A DNA stretch of 64,000 nucleotides from DATAXP01 sp963708675 (GCA_963708675.1 CAVPTO010000003.1:1054001-1118000); one strand, 5' to 3'; shown: positions 1-10,049, numbered from the stretch's first letter. Notes: a model not told the origin generated them from the sequence alone. A program made the numbers and translations.

Positions 1-449
1 ATCGGGCGCACATGACGTAGCAGCGGGCCGATCACGGTTGGCCCCGTAACGCTGAGAATCGAACCGAGCAGCCAGGCTAGCGGCCACGGCATGCCCAACA
101 GCCAATGTGCCGCGACGGCCGACACGGCGCAGGTGATCGCCGCCCCGACGGTGACAAGCATCACGATCACGCCGCCCGCGTGCTTGAGCTGCGAGAAATT
201 CAGGCTCAAGCCGCCTTCGAACAACACGACCGCCACCGCCAGCGAAACCAGCGGAGGCAGCAAGTCGCCGAAGAGCGCTTCGGGATCGATCAGCTTGTCG
301 CGGCCGAGCCACTGCATTCCGGGGCCAACGACGAACCCCGTGAGCAGGAGCAAAAGGATGGCGGGCATTTTCACTCGCCACGCCAGCCATTGTGCGCCGA
401 TGCCCAGCACGAGCAGGCCGGCGACTTGAAGCAGGATCGATTCGCTCAC
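1..449 (-). CDS. Cation:proton antiporter (CPA family), N-terminal part, cut by window edge
   Basis: Reading the minus strand from a GTG at 447-449 gives an uninterrupted hydrophobic protein of about 149 residues that runs off the window start. Visible landmarks are FEGGLSL after the third hydrophobic stretch and TGPTVIGPLLRHVRP at the visible end, both typical of Na+/H+ or K+/H+ exchangers of the CPA1 type. The protein would swap cations for protons across the inner membrane. No ATG start is available in frame nearby, so GTG is chosen; the ribosome binding site is weak. Whether a C-terminal TrkA/RCK domain follows cannot be seen. Confidence 0.8.
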   Translation of the reverse strand, partial: MSESILLQVAGLLVLGIGAQWLAWRVKMPAILLLLLTGFVVGPGMQWLGRDKLIDPEALFGDLLPPLVSLAVAVVLFEGGLSLNFSQLKHAGGVIVMLVTVGAAITCAVSAVAAHWLLGMPWPLAWLLGSILSVTGPTVIGPLLRHVRP

Positions 450-599
450 GTGAGGCGGCTTCCGAAGGCGGGCGTCGAGACATCAGCCGACGCGCAATGG
501 ATCATAAAAGAATAGGTCGGGCTAACGACCCGAGGCATGCCGCCTCGCCAAAGCAGTTTGCGCACCGCAAGGCGACGATCGGCCTATTTGGCGTAGATC

Positions 600-2087
600 C
601 TATTTATCGTCGATGCCGAAGAAGCGGCGAATCGAGCCAAGCAGGACGCTGCTTTGTAGCGCTGACGGCTCGGCGATATCGCTGGCGATGGGGGCGCGTG
701 ACCGGCGGTCGGCAATCACATCGCTGATCTTTTGCATCAAGACGGGCGATTCGGCCAGGATCGGCGCGAGCGCTTCCTTGTCGATCACGAGGCACTCCGT
801 CGGCTCGACGGCAATCACCGATGCCGTTCGTGGTTCGCCGGTGAGCAGACACATCTCGCCGATCACGGCCGGCGCGGTCAATTCAGCCACTTCGACATCG
901 CGATCGCCGCTCTTCTTCATCACCTTTACCGTGCCAACGGTGAGCACGAACAACTCGCTCGTCCGGTCGCCTTCGCGAATCAGATATTGTCCGCGGCCAT
1001 AAAGGTGCGTCGTCCCCTTTGAGGCCAGGTGTTCGAGCGCTGTGTCGGTCATCTCGCGCAAAAAATCGACCTCGGCCAAGGCAGTAAAGCGGCGTCGCTC
1101 GGAGAGTTGATGCTCTTGCTCGATATGCCGGCGCGATTCGACGCGAATCTCTTGCTGCAAGCCAGGCATCGGGATGCCATTGCGTTGCAAGGCGTACCAG
1201 ATGCGATCGCGGGCATCGCCGTCGATGCGATCGCGAACCTGGAGATTCGTGATGAAGAATCGCAACCAGTATTCAACACCGCGGTCGTTGTAGTTATAGG
1301 TGACAACGCTCGGCGCGGGCTCGGGAGACATCATCGGCATATCGCGAAGGGCGTCGAGCACGATCTGCTGCACCAACTGCGGCGAGGCCGCGTAGGGCGC
1401 CGTGAAATAAATATTGCGTCGACTGATGCCTGTAGGCTTCGTAAAGACGACGAAGGCCGTTTGCACGAGCATGCCGTTGGGGATCGTGATCAGCGCTTCG
1501 TCGAGCGTGATGATCTTCGTTGATCGCCAGTTGGTGCCGACGACGCGGCCAATGTGCGCCTTGTCGGCGTCGTATTGAATCCAGTCGCCGACTTCGAATG
1601 CCCCTTCGGCCTGAATCGTCAGACCCGAGAACAAATTGGCGAGTGTGTCTTTCATGACGAAGCCGAGCGCGGCCGTCAAAACCGCGGAGCTGGCGACAAG
1701 GCTGTTCAGCGCGACGCCGGCGGCTCGCAGCATCATCAGCAAGGCCGCAAGCAGGAACAACGCCTGCACGAGTTCGAGCATGATGACTGGCACACGCCGG
1801 AACAGTTGCCCCAGCGGACGAGCGATAAAGATCAGCAGAAAGCTGACCCGCGCGAGCGCGCAAAGCACGAGAAAAAACGACAGATAAATGAAGAAGTCGA
1901 GCTCGACGTCGCTATAGTCTTCGAGCTTGGCAATCGCATAGGTCACGACTGATGCGCCCAGAAGCACATAGCCGCTGATCATGCGGCGACGATTTGCCCG
2001 ATCGAGCAGTATCGTAGCCAGCGCCGATAACGCGAGACAAACCCACAAAAGGCGATGCGTGTTGGCAGCAAGTTGTTCCGGCGACAT
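600..2087 (-). CDS. MscS-like channel with C-terminal cyclic nucleotide-binding domain
   Basis: This 495-residue inner-membrane protein has hydrophobic helices at about residues 12-30, 37-52, 64-90 and 100-121. They are followed by an MscS-type pore helix at about 125-155 and the soluble beta and alpha/beta vestibule up to about 305. A cNMP-binding fold occupies about 330-450; its phosphate-binding cassette is visible as GEMCLLTGEPRTASV near residue 420. This architecture matches the bacterial cyclic-nucleotide-gated (bCNG) subgroup of MscS proteins, which may respond to ligand more than to tension. Ligand specificity (cAMP or cGMP) is not decided by what I can see. It stands alone and is transcribed away from the next gene. 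Confidence 0.88.
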   Translation of the reverse strand: MSPEQLAANTHRLLWVCLALSALATILLDRANRRRMISGYVLLGASVVTYAIAKLEDYSDVELDFFIYLSFFLVLCALARVSFLLIFIARPLGQLFRRVPVIMLELVQALFLLAALLMMLRAAGVALNSLVASSAVLTAALGFVMKDTLANLFSGLTIQAEGAFEVGDWIQYDADKAHIGRVVGTNWRSTKIITLDEALITIPNGMLVQTAFVVFTKPTGISRRNIYFTAPYAASPQLVQQIVLDALRDMPMMSPEPAPSVVTYNYNDRGVEYWLRFFITNLQVRDRIDGDARDRIWYALQRNGIPMPGLQQEIRVESRRHIEQEHQLSERRRFTALAEVDFLREMTDTALEHLASKGTTHLYGRGQYLIREGDRTSELFVLTVGTVKVMKKSGDRDVEVAELTAPAVIGEMCLLTGEPRTASVIAVEPTECLVIDKEALAPILAESPVLMQKISDVIADRRSRAPIASDIAEPSALQSSVLLGSIRRFFGIDDK

Positions 2088-2279
2088 TCGTGACCTCGGT
2101 GTGCACTCGGTGCGGCCGACGTTTCTGCCCGACGCATGTCAGGGCCGCAAAACGCGGCCATTCTGAATGCACTCATTTCGCCGGTCAAGCCGACCTGAGA
2201 CGGACGCAACTGAATCGCGACCTAGACTTGAGGGCCCGTCGCGGGCAGTCAACGAACATTCACAGCAAGGGCCTCGGTC

Positions 2280-2723
2280 ATGAAGTTGTGCAGCATCGCG
2301 GGTCTGATGGTCGCGTTTTTGATGGCGAGTGTCGTCTGCGGCGAAGAGCTCAATCACGACATGCGGACGCTGGAAGGGACTTGGATCATGGTCGGCGGCG
2401 AAAAGGATGGGATGCCGATCAGCTACGACGACGTTCGCGATTCGAGCCTTCAGGTCGAAGGGGACGAACACGAAGTGAAGGTCGGCACGATGTATCTGAA
2501 GGGGACGCACACGATGCGAATGACCACGACGCCCAAAGAGATCGACGCTCACGACATCGCCGGCCCCACCAAGGGCGAGAATCATGGTATTTATGAGTTC
2601 ATCGGCGACAATCAGTTTCGCGTGAGCTTCTCGCCAACCGGCAAGGACCGCCCGACCGACTTCGTGACAAAGCGCGGCACGGGGCAGTTCACGCATCTGT
2701 GGAAGCGCATCGCCATCGAGTAA
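2280..2723 (+). CDS. TIGR03067 domain protein, exported
   Basis: This 147-residue protein starts with a signal peptide (MKLCSIAGLMVAFLMASVVCG). The mature part begins with a segment containing LEGTWIMVGGEKDGMPI, the hallmark opening of the TIGR03067 family, a lipocalin-like paralogous family expanded in planctomycetes. The function of the family is not known. The strand-rich remainder and the conserved GTW and GIYE segments fit a single small beta-barrel domain. It lies alone between the divergent channel gene and the sulfatase. Confidence 0.82.
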   Translation: MKLCSIAGLMVAFLMASVVCGEELNHDMRTLEGTWIMVGGEKDGMPISYDDVRDSSLQVEGDEHEVKVGTMYLKGTHTMRMTTTPKEIDAHDIAGPTKGENHGIYEFIGDNQFRVSFSPTGKDRPTDFVTKRGTGQFTHLWKRIAIE

Positions 2724-2848
2724 ACCGAGACCTCGCAAACCGACAAATCGACACGATGCATGGGGGGTGTTCAATCGCAAGGTCGAACGCCCTTCTTTTT
2801 TTGCGCCCCATCCGTCGCTAGGTTATGATGACGCTCGACGCGAAATCT

Positions 2849-2870
2849 CATCGCTTGCGGTTTCGCGCGT
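2849..2870 (-). repeat. Dispersed repeat GCGCGAAACCGCAAGCGRTG, copy 1
   Basis: Reverse-strand copy of a repeat seen five times in the window (also 15601, 20350, 20388 and 53568). This copy reads GCGCGAAACCGCAAGCGATG and lies 40 bases upstream of the sulfatase start, inside what would be its leader. Confidence 0.7.
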
Positions 2871-2909
2871 CACTTGCTCGCCGCTCTTTCAAACGGATTC
2901 GTCGCCGCC

Positions 2910-4511
2910 ATGAACCACAGTCTCGCGCCGTTGATCGCGCTGCTTGTGTGGACCTCCACCATTGCCGGTGCCGAGAGACCGAACATCGTTTACATCCTTT
3001 GCGATGATCTCGGCTACGGCGACGTGAGGTGTCTGAACCCTGATGGCAAGATCGCGACGCCGCGCATGGATCGCCTCGCGGCCGGCGGAATGAAGTTCAC
3101 CGACGCGCACACGGGCTCGTCCGTTTGTACGCCGACGCGCTATGGTGTGATGACCGGCCGCTACGCATGGCGGACACCGTTGCAGAAGGCGGTGCTCGGC
3201 GGGCTGAGCCCGCATCTGATCGAGCCGGAGCGCATGACCGTCGCGTCGCTGCTCAAGCAAAACGGCTATCACACGGCGTGCATCGGCAAGTGGCACCTTG
3301 GCATGGATTGGGTCACTCTGCCCGGCAAAGACGTGTCGCCGCTGAGTGTTGAGACGCCCGAGCAAGTGTGGAACGTCGACTTCACGAAGCCGCTGAAGAA
3401 CGGCCCAACGTCGGTCGGCTTCGATTCGTACTTCGGCATCGCGGCGTCGCTCGACATGGTTCCGTACACGTACATCGAGAACGATCGCGTCGCGGCGATC
3501 CCCAGCGTCGAGCGGCAGTTTCTCATGGTGCCCGGCAATGAACAGAAGAAGACTCGCAGCGGGCCTGGCACGGAGGACTTCGACATCACCGAAGTGCTGC
3601 CGACGCTGACGAAGAAAGTCGTCACGTACATCGACGCCCAGGCTGCGGCGGCCAAACGAGGCGAACCGTTCTTCGTGTACGTTCCGCTGGCGTCGCCGCA
3701 CACGCCGATCGCCCCGAGCAAGCAGTGGCAAGGCAAGAGCGGCATCAACGGCTACGCCGACTTCGTGATGCAGACAGACGACGGGATCGGCAAGATTCTC
3801 GACGCGCTCGAACGCAACGGACTGACCGAGAACACGCTGGTCGTCGTCACGAGCGACAACGGTTGTTCGCCGTCTGCCAATTTCGACGAGCTTGCGTCGT
3901 TCGGCCACGACCCGAGTTATGTCTTCCGCGGACACAAGGCCGACATCTTCGACGGCGGACATCGCGTGCCGTTCATCGTGCGATGGCCGGCGAAGGTGAA
4001 GGCCGGCGGCGAGAGCAAACAACTGCTTTGCCTGACCGATTTGATGGCAACCTGCGCCGACGTTCTCGATGTCAAACTGCCCGATGTGGCCGGCGTCGAC
4101 AGCGTGAGTTTTCTTCCATTGCTGCTGGCCAAGAGCGACGCCCCGCCGCGCGAGGCCATTGTTCACCACTCGGCCAACGGTTCGTTCGCGATTCGGCGTG
4201 GCCCGTGGAAGCTCGAACTGTGTCCCGGGTCCGGTGGTTGGAGCGAGCCGAAGCCCGGCCAGGACGACACGTCGCGAATGCCGCTCGTGCAGCTTTACAA
4301 CCTGGACGACGACATCGCCGAGACGCGGAACGTGCAGGCCGAACATCCCGAGATCGTTTCCGAGTTGACGCATTTGCTCGAATCGTATGTCGCCAACGGT
4401 CGCAGCACCGCGGGCGAGCCGCAGAAGAACGCGGTCGACGTCGACATTTGGAAGGCCGGCCGTGAGGCGCACGTTCCGTTGTCGGCAAAGAAGAAGGGCA
4501 AGAAAGCCTGA
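2910..4511 (+). CDS. Secreted type I sulfatase (arylsulfatase family)
   Basis: The 533-residue protein starts at ATG 2910, which gives a clean signal peptide ending near IAGA; an upstream in-frame start at 2874 would add 12 unlikely residues. The mature protein opens with RPNIVYILCDDLGYGD, the metal-binding sulfatase start. The active-site signature CTPTR at residues 73-77 carries the cysteine that a formylglycine-generating enzyme would oxidise. KWHLG and DNG motifs follow, and a basic KKKGKKA tail ends the protein. The enzyme should remove sulfate esters from polysaccharide outside the cytoplasm. The substrate cannot be read from the sequence. Secreted sulfatases of this type are strongly expanded in planctomycetes. 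Confidence 0.93.
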   Translation: MNHSLAPLIALLVWTSTIAGAERPNIVYILCDDLGYGDVRCLNPDGKIATPRMDRLAAGGMKFTDAHTGSSVCTPTRYGVMTGRYAWRTPLQKAVLGGLSPHLIEPERMTVASLLKQNGYHTACIGKWHLGMDWVTLPGKDVSPLSVETPEQVWNVDFTKPLKNGPTSVGFDSYFGIAASLDMVPYTYIENDRVAAIPSVERQFLMVPGNEQKKTRSGPGTEDFDITEVLPTLTKKVVTYIDAQAAAAKRGEPFFVYVPLASPHTPIAPSKQWQGKSGINGYADFVMQTDDGIGKILDALERNGLTENTLVVVTSDNGCSPSANFDELASFGHDPSYVFRGHKADIFDGGHRVPFIVRWPAKVKAGGESKQLLCLTDLMATCADVLDVKLPDVAGVDSVSFLPLLLAKSDAPPREAIVHHSANGSFAIRRGPWKLELCPGSGGWSEPKPGQDDTSRMPLVQLYNLDDDIAETRNVQAEHPEIVSELTHLLESYVANGRSTAGEPQKNAVDVDIWKAGREAHVPLSAKKKGKKA

Positions 4512-4586
4512 GATTTCTGTACACGGCGAGGCCCAGTCTTGAGTATCTGGGGTTCCATCTTGCGATGTCTTCACTGCCGAGGTGAC

Positions 4587-5549
4587 ATGATGCAACGATT
4601 CGCCGCGTGGGTAATTGTCTCCTTCGCGACAACGCAAGCGGCGATCGCTCAGCAGGTTCCCGATGCAGACTTTCGCGCCAAGGTCGACAAGCCGGCCTAC
4701 GTCGAGCAGCATCCCAAGGTGCTTTTCGACGAAGCGCATCTGAACGTTCATACGACTGCGGGAACGTACCAGGCATTCGTCGGTTTGATGACGAGCGACG
4801 GCTATCTGGTGACGGTCAATTCGAAGCCGTTCTCGCCAGAGACGCTGGCGGGAAATGACGTGCTTATCATTTCGAACGCGCGGGGCGAGGCGCGACGCAG
4901 CGAGAAGCCCGCGTTCACCCAGGCCGAATGCGACGCCGTGTGCGAATGGGTGCGTGGCGGCGGAGGCTTGCTGTTCGTCGTCGACCATTATCCGACCGGT
5001 CACGCCGCCGAGATGCTCGCGAAGTCGCTCGGCGTCGACCTCGGCAAAGGTCGCACGGCCGATGCGGCCAATTCACCGATCGGAATGCAGGGGGCGATCA
5101 TTTTCGACCGCGCCAAGAACGGCATCGGCGATCACGCCATCACGCGCGGCCGAGGCCCCGAAGAGCAAATCAATCGCGTCGGCACTTTTACCGGCGAATC
5201 GCTCAAGGGACCAGATGGAAGCGTGTCGCTCCTGATCTTGTCGGATTCGGCAGTCGACTTTTTCCCGTCGGATGCCGCGGACGACGGCACACAAGGCAAT
5301 CGTCCCAACGCGCAGCGACGTCGCAACGTCGCCGTCGGCAGCGAGCCGCAGTCGTCAGCCGCCGGCCGATCACAAGGCGTCGCGTTCTCACTCGGCAAGG
5401 GACGCGTCGTCGTGCTCGGCGAAGCGAGCGAGCTGTCGGCGCAGCGCGCCGGCCCTGGCCAGCGGCCGATGGGCATGAACTATCCTGGCATCGACAACCG
5501 ACAATGGGCGATCAACATCGTCCACTGGCTGTCGCGATTGATCGACTAG
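4587..5549 (+). CDS. Exported protein with DUF4350/GATase1-like fold
   Basis: A 320-residue exported protein. The chosen start at 4587 (or the adjacent ATG at 4590) follows GAGGTGAC and gives a signal peptide ending at AIAQQ; starts further upstream add non-signal residues. Segments such as KVLFDEAHLN, NDVLIISNARG, VRGGGGLLFVVDHYP and KGRVVVLGEASE resemble the DUF4350 and ThuA-like class I glutamine-amidotransferase folds. These folds often occur beside carbohydrate-active genes in planctomycetes. I see no clear catalytic cysteine, so it may be a binding or scaffold domain. It follows the sulfatase by 75 bases and could be cotranscribed with it. Confidence 0.75.
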   Translation: MMQRFAAWVIVSFATTQAAIAQQVPDADFRAKVDKPAYVEQHPKVLFDEAHLNVHTTAGTYQAFVGLMTSDGYLVTVNSKPFSPETLAGNDVLIISNARGEARRSEKPAFTQAECDAVCEWVRGGGGLLFVVDHYPTGHAAEMLAKSLGVDLGKGRTADAANSPIGMQGAIIFDRAKNGIGDHAITRGRGPEEQINRVGTFTGESLKGPDGSVSLLILSDSAVDFFPSDAADDGTQGNRPNAQRRRNVAVGSEPQSSAAGRSQGVAFSLGKGRVVVLGEASELSAQRAGPGQRPMGMNYPGIDNRQWAINIVHWLSRLID

Positions 5550-5557
5550 CGTGGCCT

Positions 5558-5612
5558 GCTTAGCCGTCGCGTCCATGCGGCGGCTTCCGGGTTGTGGACA
5601 ACCCGGCTAAGC
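5558..5612. terminator. Nested inverted repeat between convergent genes
   Basis: GCTTAGCCG (5558-5566) pairs with CGGCTAAGC (5604-5612). Inside it CCGGGTTG-TGGA-CAACCCGG (5587-5606) forms a perfect 8-bp hairpin, followed by a short TTTT. It sits between the convergent genes ending at 5549 and 5630, so it may act as a bidirectional terminator. The outer arms belong to a repeat family with related copies near 32906 and 39505. Confidence 0.5.
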
Positions 5613-5629
5613 GGTTTTGAAAAATCGCC

Positions 5630-5788
5630 TTAGCTGCGATTGAACGTCGTGACGCTCGCGAACCATTCGGAGAAGTTCGTCATCGGGCCACGGTAGCGGG
5701 CGCGACGGCGACCTGCCTCGGCCGACGAGACGAACGCTCCCAACACCATCGCCGCCAACAGTCCGAGCACGATCATTTTCGAGCGCAT
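5630..5788 (-). CDS. Small exported basic protein, 52 residues
   Basis: Minus-strand reading from ATG 5786-5788 gives 52 residues: a signal peptide (MRSKMIVLGLLAAMVLGAFV, then SSAEA), then a mature part of about 27 residues starting GRRRARYRG and ending SVTTFNRS. GAAAGGG lies 8 bases upstream as a possible ribosome binding site. I do not recognise the family. The clean signal peptide and the arginine-rich mature part suggest a real periplasmic or surface peptide. Confidence 0.55.
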   Translation of the reverse strand: MRSKMIVLGLLAAMVLGAFVSSAEAGRRRARYRGPMTNFSEWFASVTTFNRS

Positions 5789-5965
5789 AGCACAACCCTT
5801 TCACAAACAGAAACGAAGTGACAGGGCGTGCGAGCCGAGTCCAAGTGTGCGCGATTTTAGCGAAACTGGGCGAGGATGCAATCGGCCGCGAAGAAGCAAG
5901 CGTGGGGCAACGTTGGTGAAGTGGCAACGCTTGTCGGCGGAGGTGCGAATCCCGCGCTGTGTCGA

Positions 5966-7077
5966 TCACCCTCCGCGTGCTGCTCGCCGGCGTGCGCGTC
6001 CGACGCCGTCGTAGGTTCCGCCGAGGCTGAGGATCAGCTCGTTCATCAGCAGATCGTGGTTGGCGGTCCCTTGATAAACGGGGAGCCCGCTGAGCGACGA
6101 CCACGCAACTTTGTCGGTCAGTTCGAGATAGACCGGCCCCCAAAGCACGACGCGCACGCCGCACTCGACGCCGACAGTCCAACCGCCGAGCCGCCACCAA
6201 CCGTGATCGCGGCCGATGATGTTGTCCCAACTCTTGACGCCCAGGTCGAGCTGATGGCCGAGGACGTTGTCCTCCGTGTGCGGCAGCATCGCGCCGCGCC
6301 AATCTTGCCGATGCCCGCGACGCTGAACTTCTGATTCAGTTCGCCACGCAGTGGCACGCGATGCACGTAGTTGCACATCGCGTGGTTGGCGCCGTTGTGC
6401 AACTCGTAGTCGAACACGTTCTGGTAAAGCACCATCTTTTCATTGACCGGCTGGCCGTTGATCGTGCCTGTCACGAGCGCCGTCTGGCCGATGGTTGACG
6501 AATACTTGGTGTGATCGAGGCTGAACTCGAGCCCGTGCCGCCGTTTCTCGCCGAAGAATCGACCAATACGAACGTTGTACTGCGAGCCGAACAGGCCACC
6601 CTTCCAGTCGGGCTCGTCGTGTCCCTGCACATCGTGAACGGTGAAGTTGTTGTTCAAAGACGGCTGCGAGATGTGAATGTCGGTCGGGTTCCAGAAGTCG
6701 CGGCTTTCGCCCCACGAGAAGTACCACTCGCCGTCACGAAAAAACGAGAACCGCCTCGGCGGCGACGGTGTCGCTAAAGGCTCGGTGAAGGGACTCGCGT
6801 CGAGCAGACTCTGCGACAGTGTTTGCGAGTCGAGCGTCGGCCCCGACGGTGGTTCGAGCATGAGATACTCGACGGGCGCGATGCTACACAGCACCACGTT
6901 CGGATCGCTTGGCGTGATGACGAGTGGCGCGACGAACGACGTTGGCGCTGCAATCGCGACGGGGGGCAGGCGCTCGATCTGCGACGTCGGAACCAACGCT
7001 TGCGCGTTGCTCGACGTTGGTTCGCCGAAGGCCAGCAACGCTGCCACGGCAAGCATGTGCAGTGGCGTTGAAAGCAT
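5966..7077 (-). CDS. Putative outer-membrane beta-barrel protein, frame broken near 6295
   Basis: The first frame (from 7077) has a signal peptide, a Pro-rich linker and then barrel-like strands including DGEWYFSWGESRDFW, QYNVRIGRFFG and GLEFSLDHTKY. It becomes nonsense after GIGKIG. The next frame resumes at once with AMLPHTEDNVLGHQLDLG and goes to 5966. One missing G in GCGCGGCGCG (6291-6300) would restore an uninterrupted protein of about 370 residues. Alternating hydrophobic strands fit an outer-membrane barrel of the kind often annotated beside porins. The closest family is uncertain. The break is probably a sequence error. Confidence 0.6.
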
Positions 7078-7226
7078 TCACACGACCCGACGAGCGTATG
7101 CGAAAGCCCCAAGAATTGCGGCCGCAAAGTGCTTGCAACGAGCCGCCGGGATAGACCCTCAAAAAGTGTATCGACGGTTCCGTTTGTAACGTTTAACGGA
7201 ACGTGACCGGCGACATCAGTGACAGC

Positions 7227-8321
7227 TTACTCGATGAGTTTAAGCACGCGATTGTTGTAGCTGTCGACGATGAATAGCACGCCATCACGGTCGACAAGCA
7301 CGCCATGTGGCTCGTTCATTTCGAGCGACTCGGGCGGGCCTCCGACGCCGCGCGACCCTTTTTGCCCTGTGCCGGCGACACGCACGATCTTGCCAGTCTT
7401 CGGCAGATATTTGCGGATGACGTGATTCGCGGTGTCGGCGATCACGACGTTGTCGTCGAGGTCGCAGCACAGAAACTTCGGACCCTTGAGCGTTGCCGCG
7501 AGCGCGTCGCCGCCGTCGCCTGTGAGGCCCGCCTTGCCCGTGCCGGCCACGGTGCGAATCTTGCCGTCGCGATCGACAACGCGCAGCGCGTTGCCGCTGC
7601 GCTCGAGAATATAAACCAGCCCTTGCGAATCGACGGCCACCGCACGCGGATCGACCAACGGCGACTCGGCAGCGATCGCGCCGTCCTTCGGCACCGCGCG
7701 CTCGCCGTTGCCCGCGACGTTGGTGACGATGCCGGTCTTCAAGTCAATCATGCGAACGCGACGGTTTTCGAGGTCGGCGAAATACAAACGCTCGCCTCGC
7801 GGATCGATCGAAGCGCAGAAAATGTCGCGACATTGAGCCGCGGATGCCGGGCCGCCGTCGCCTCCGTAACCTTTCGTCTGCGAGCCGATGACGGTCGTGA
7901 TCAGACCGCTATTCAAATCGATCTTGCGAACACAACTGTTCCATGTGTCGGCGACATATAACGTTTGATCGCCGACGATCGCCACGCTGTGCATGCCGTT
8001 GAACTGCGCGTCGATCGCAGGAACGCCATCAACGGCGGGCCCCTTCTCGCCCGTCCCTGCGATCCGCGTGAGCGTTCCGGCCGTGTCGATCTTCAGCACG
8101 CGATGGCCTGAGATTTCGATCACATACATCTGCCCGGCACTGTCCTTCACGATGCCGAACGGCCCATCGAGCTTGCTCTCCGTCGCCGGCAGCGCCGCGA
8201 CGGGACTTTCACCGCCGGCAACGAGCACGACCTCGCCGGCCTGTATTGAGGATGTACCCTCAAGACACATCGCCATGAGAACCGCGGACAACATTTTGCT
8301 TCGCACGGTCGTGACGTTCAT
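7227..8321 (-). CDS. Exported NHL-repeat beta-propeller protein
   Basis: A 364-residue protein with a signal peptide ending near SIQAGE, followed by about six NHL-type blades. Recurrent pieces are FGIVKDSAGQMYVIE, HRVLKID, IAGTGEKGPAVDG, TLYVADTWNSCVRKID, VYILERSGNALRVVD and LFIVDSYNNRVLKL. NHL propellers bind proteins or glycans or act as lyases; no catalytic residues are evident here. Stand-alone exported NHL proteins are common in planctomycetes. It diverges from the helicase gene. Confidence 0.88.
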   Translation of the reverse strand: MNVTTVRSKMLSAVLMAMCLEGTSSIQAGEVVLVAGGESPVAALPATESKLDGPFGIVKDSAGQMYVIEISGHRVLKIDTAGTLTRIAGTGEKGPAVDGVPAIDAQFNGMHSVAIVGDQTLYVADTWNSCVRKIDLNSGLITTVIGSQTKGYGGDGGPASAAQCRDIFCASIDPRGERLYFADLENRRVRMIDLKTGIVTNVAGNGERAVPKDGAIAAESPLVDPRAVAVDSQGLVYILERSGNALRVVDRDGKIRTVAGTGKAGLTGDGGDALAATLKGPKFLCCDLDDNVVIADTANHVIRKYLPKTGKIVRVAGTGQKGSRGVGGPPESLEMNEPHGVLVDRDGVLFIVDSYNNRVLKLIE

Positions 8322-8587
8322 CCTGTCCCCTTTCGATGGTCGATGCGTACTTTCTAGCGCCGCGACGAGGATAAACCAGCAAAGTATCGCGGGCTAGACG
8401 CTGTGTTTCGCCACAACGTCCGACAATCGCCGGCAACAGGCCTCGCCAGCCGGCGGGCAACGTGCTATACTTGCGTGCACTTCATTCCTTTCGGCTGCTG
8501 CCATTGGATTGCTGCCAGGTCCAATGGCTTCTTGAGAACGCGACGCGTTCAGCTTTTTCGGTCCTGGGTTCCTACTAGGACCAACGA

Positions 8588-10022
8588 ATGACGTTTTCCG
8601 ATCTCGGCTTGTCTCCCGCCCTTTTGCGCGGTGACGAGCGAAGGGTACACCGTACCCACACCCATCCAACTCCAAGCCATTCCGCACGCTGCCGAAGGAC
8701 GCGACGTCCTCGGCTGTGCTCAGACCGGAACTGGCAAGACTGCCGCCTTCGCTCTGCCGATTCTGCATCGACTGATGCAGTCCGAAATCCCCCGCGATCG
8801 ACGTAGCCGTGCTCGTGTGCTCGTCCTGTCGCCAACGCGTGAGCTGGCCTCGCAAATCGGGCAGAGCTTTCAGACCTACGGTCGCCACACCGGCCTGCGA
8901 CACACCGTGATTTTCGGTGGTGTCGGACAGATGCCGCAAGTGAAGGCGCTGCGAAACGGGCTCGACATCATTGTCGCCACGCCAGGCCGATTGCTCGACC
9001 TGATGAACCAAGGGTTCGTCGACCTGAACAGCATCGAAATGTTCGTGCTCGACGAGGCCGACCGCATGTTCGACATGGGCTTTCTGCCCGACCTGCGCCG
9101 CATCATCGACAAGCTGCCGAAGAAGCGACAGACGCTCATGTTCTCGGCCACGATGCCAGGTCCGATCGAGCAACTGGCCGTCGCGATTTTGCGTGACCCG
9201 GTCTACGTGCGCGTCGCGGCCGTGCAAGCCACGACTGAACTGATCGATCAATCGGTCTGCTTTGTCGCCAAGGCCGACAAGCCGAAGCTGCTGGTGAAGC
9301 ACCTGCAAGAGCCGAAAGTCGAGCAAGCGATCGTCTTCACGCGCACCAAGCATGGCGCCGACCGTGTGACGCGCACGCTCAACGCGGCCGACATCAGTGC
9401 CGAAGCGATTCACGGAAACAAGAGCCAAAGCGCGCGCCAACGCACGCTTGCCGGCTTCAAGGCCCACCGCATCCAGGTGCTAGTCGCAACCGACCTGGCC
9501 GCGCGAGGCATCGACGTCGACGGCATCACGCATGTGTTCAACTTCGACGTGCCGCACGAGCCCGAGACGTATGTGCATCGCATCGGCCGTACCGGCCGTG
9601 CAGGCTTGACCGGCATCGCCATCGCTTACTGCGATTACGATGAACGCAACATGCTGCGTGCGATTGAGCGCCTGACTCGCAAGCCGATTCGAGTGAACGC
9701 CGATTCGCAATCGAACGGCGACAATCGTCAGCAACCTGCCGGCGATCGGCCCTCGCGTCAGAATGTACCCAACGGCAAGCCGAATCAGCGATATCGCGAT
9801 CAATCGCAAGGCAACGGCGCACCGAAGCGTCGCAAGCCCCACAGTGGCGCATCGAAAAGTGGCGCGCCCAAGAACGGCACACCGAAGAACGGTTCGCGCC
9901 AGCACGGAGCTCAAGGCGAAGCCGCTCACAACGGCAATGGTAGCCAAAAGCCGCCCGCCAGCGCCAGCCAAGGCCGGTCGCATCGTCGCAAGAAGCGCAC
10001 CGTCATCGGCGGTCGCGGCTAG
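8588..10022 (+). CDS. rhlE: DEAD-box RNA helicase, RhlE type, with basic tail; frame broken at 8626-8631
   Basis: Translation from ATG 8588 gives MTFSDLGLSPALLR, the normal RhlE N-terminus. The frame then breaks, and the helicase core continues as VTSEGYTVPTPIQLQAIP in another frame from 8631. Adding one GC in TTGCGCGG restores LLRAVTSEGY and a 478-residue protein. Core motifs are AQTGTGKT (I), PTRELA (Ia), DEAD (II), SAT (III) and HRIGRTGR (VI). After residue ~375 comes a low-complexity basic tail with KSGAPKNGTPKNGSRQHG-like repeats, probably RNA-binding. The role is RNA unwinding in ribosome assembly or mRNA decay. A gene caller would start at GTG 8631 and lose the N-terminal 14 residues. 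Confidence 0.9.
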
Positions 10023-10049
10023 ACGATCCACTCGAGTATTGCATCGCGT

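Noticed and set aside
2889..5003. 704-codon minus-strand frame opposite the sulfatase gene
   Set aside because: It is a shadow in GC-rich DNA. It has Arg/Val/His-rich composition without domains, while the plus strand encodes a clear sulfatase and a neighbour.
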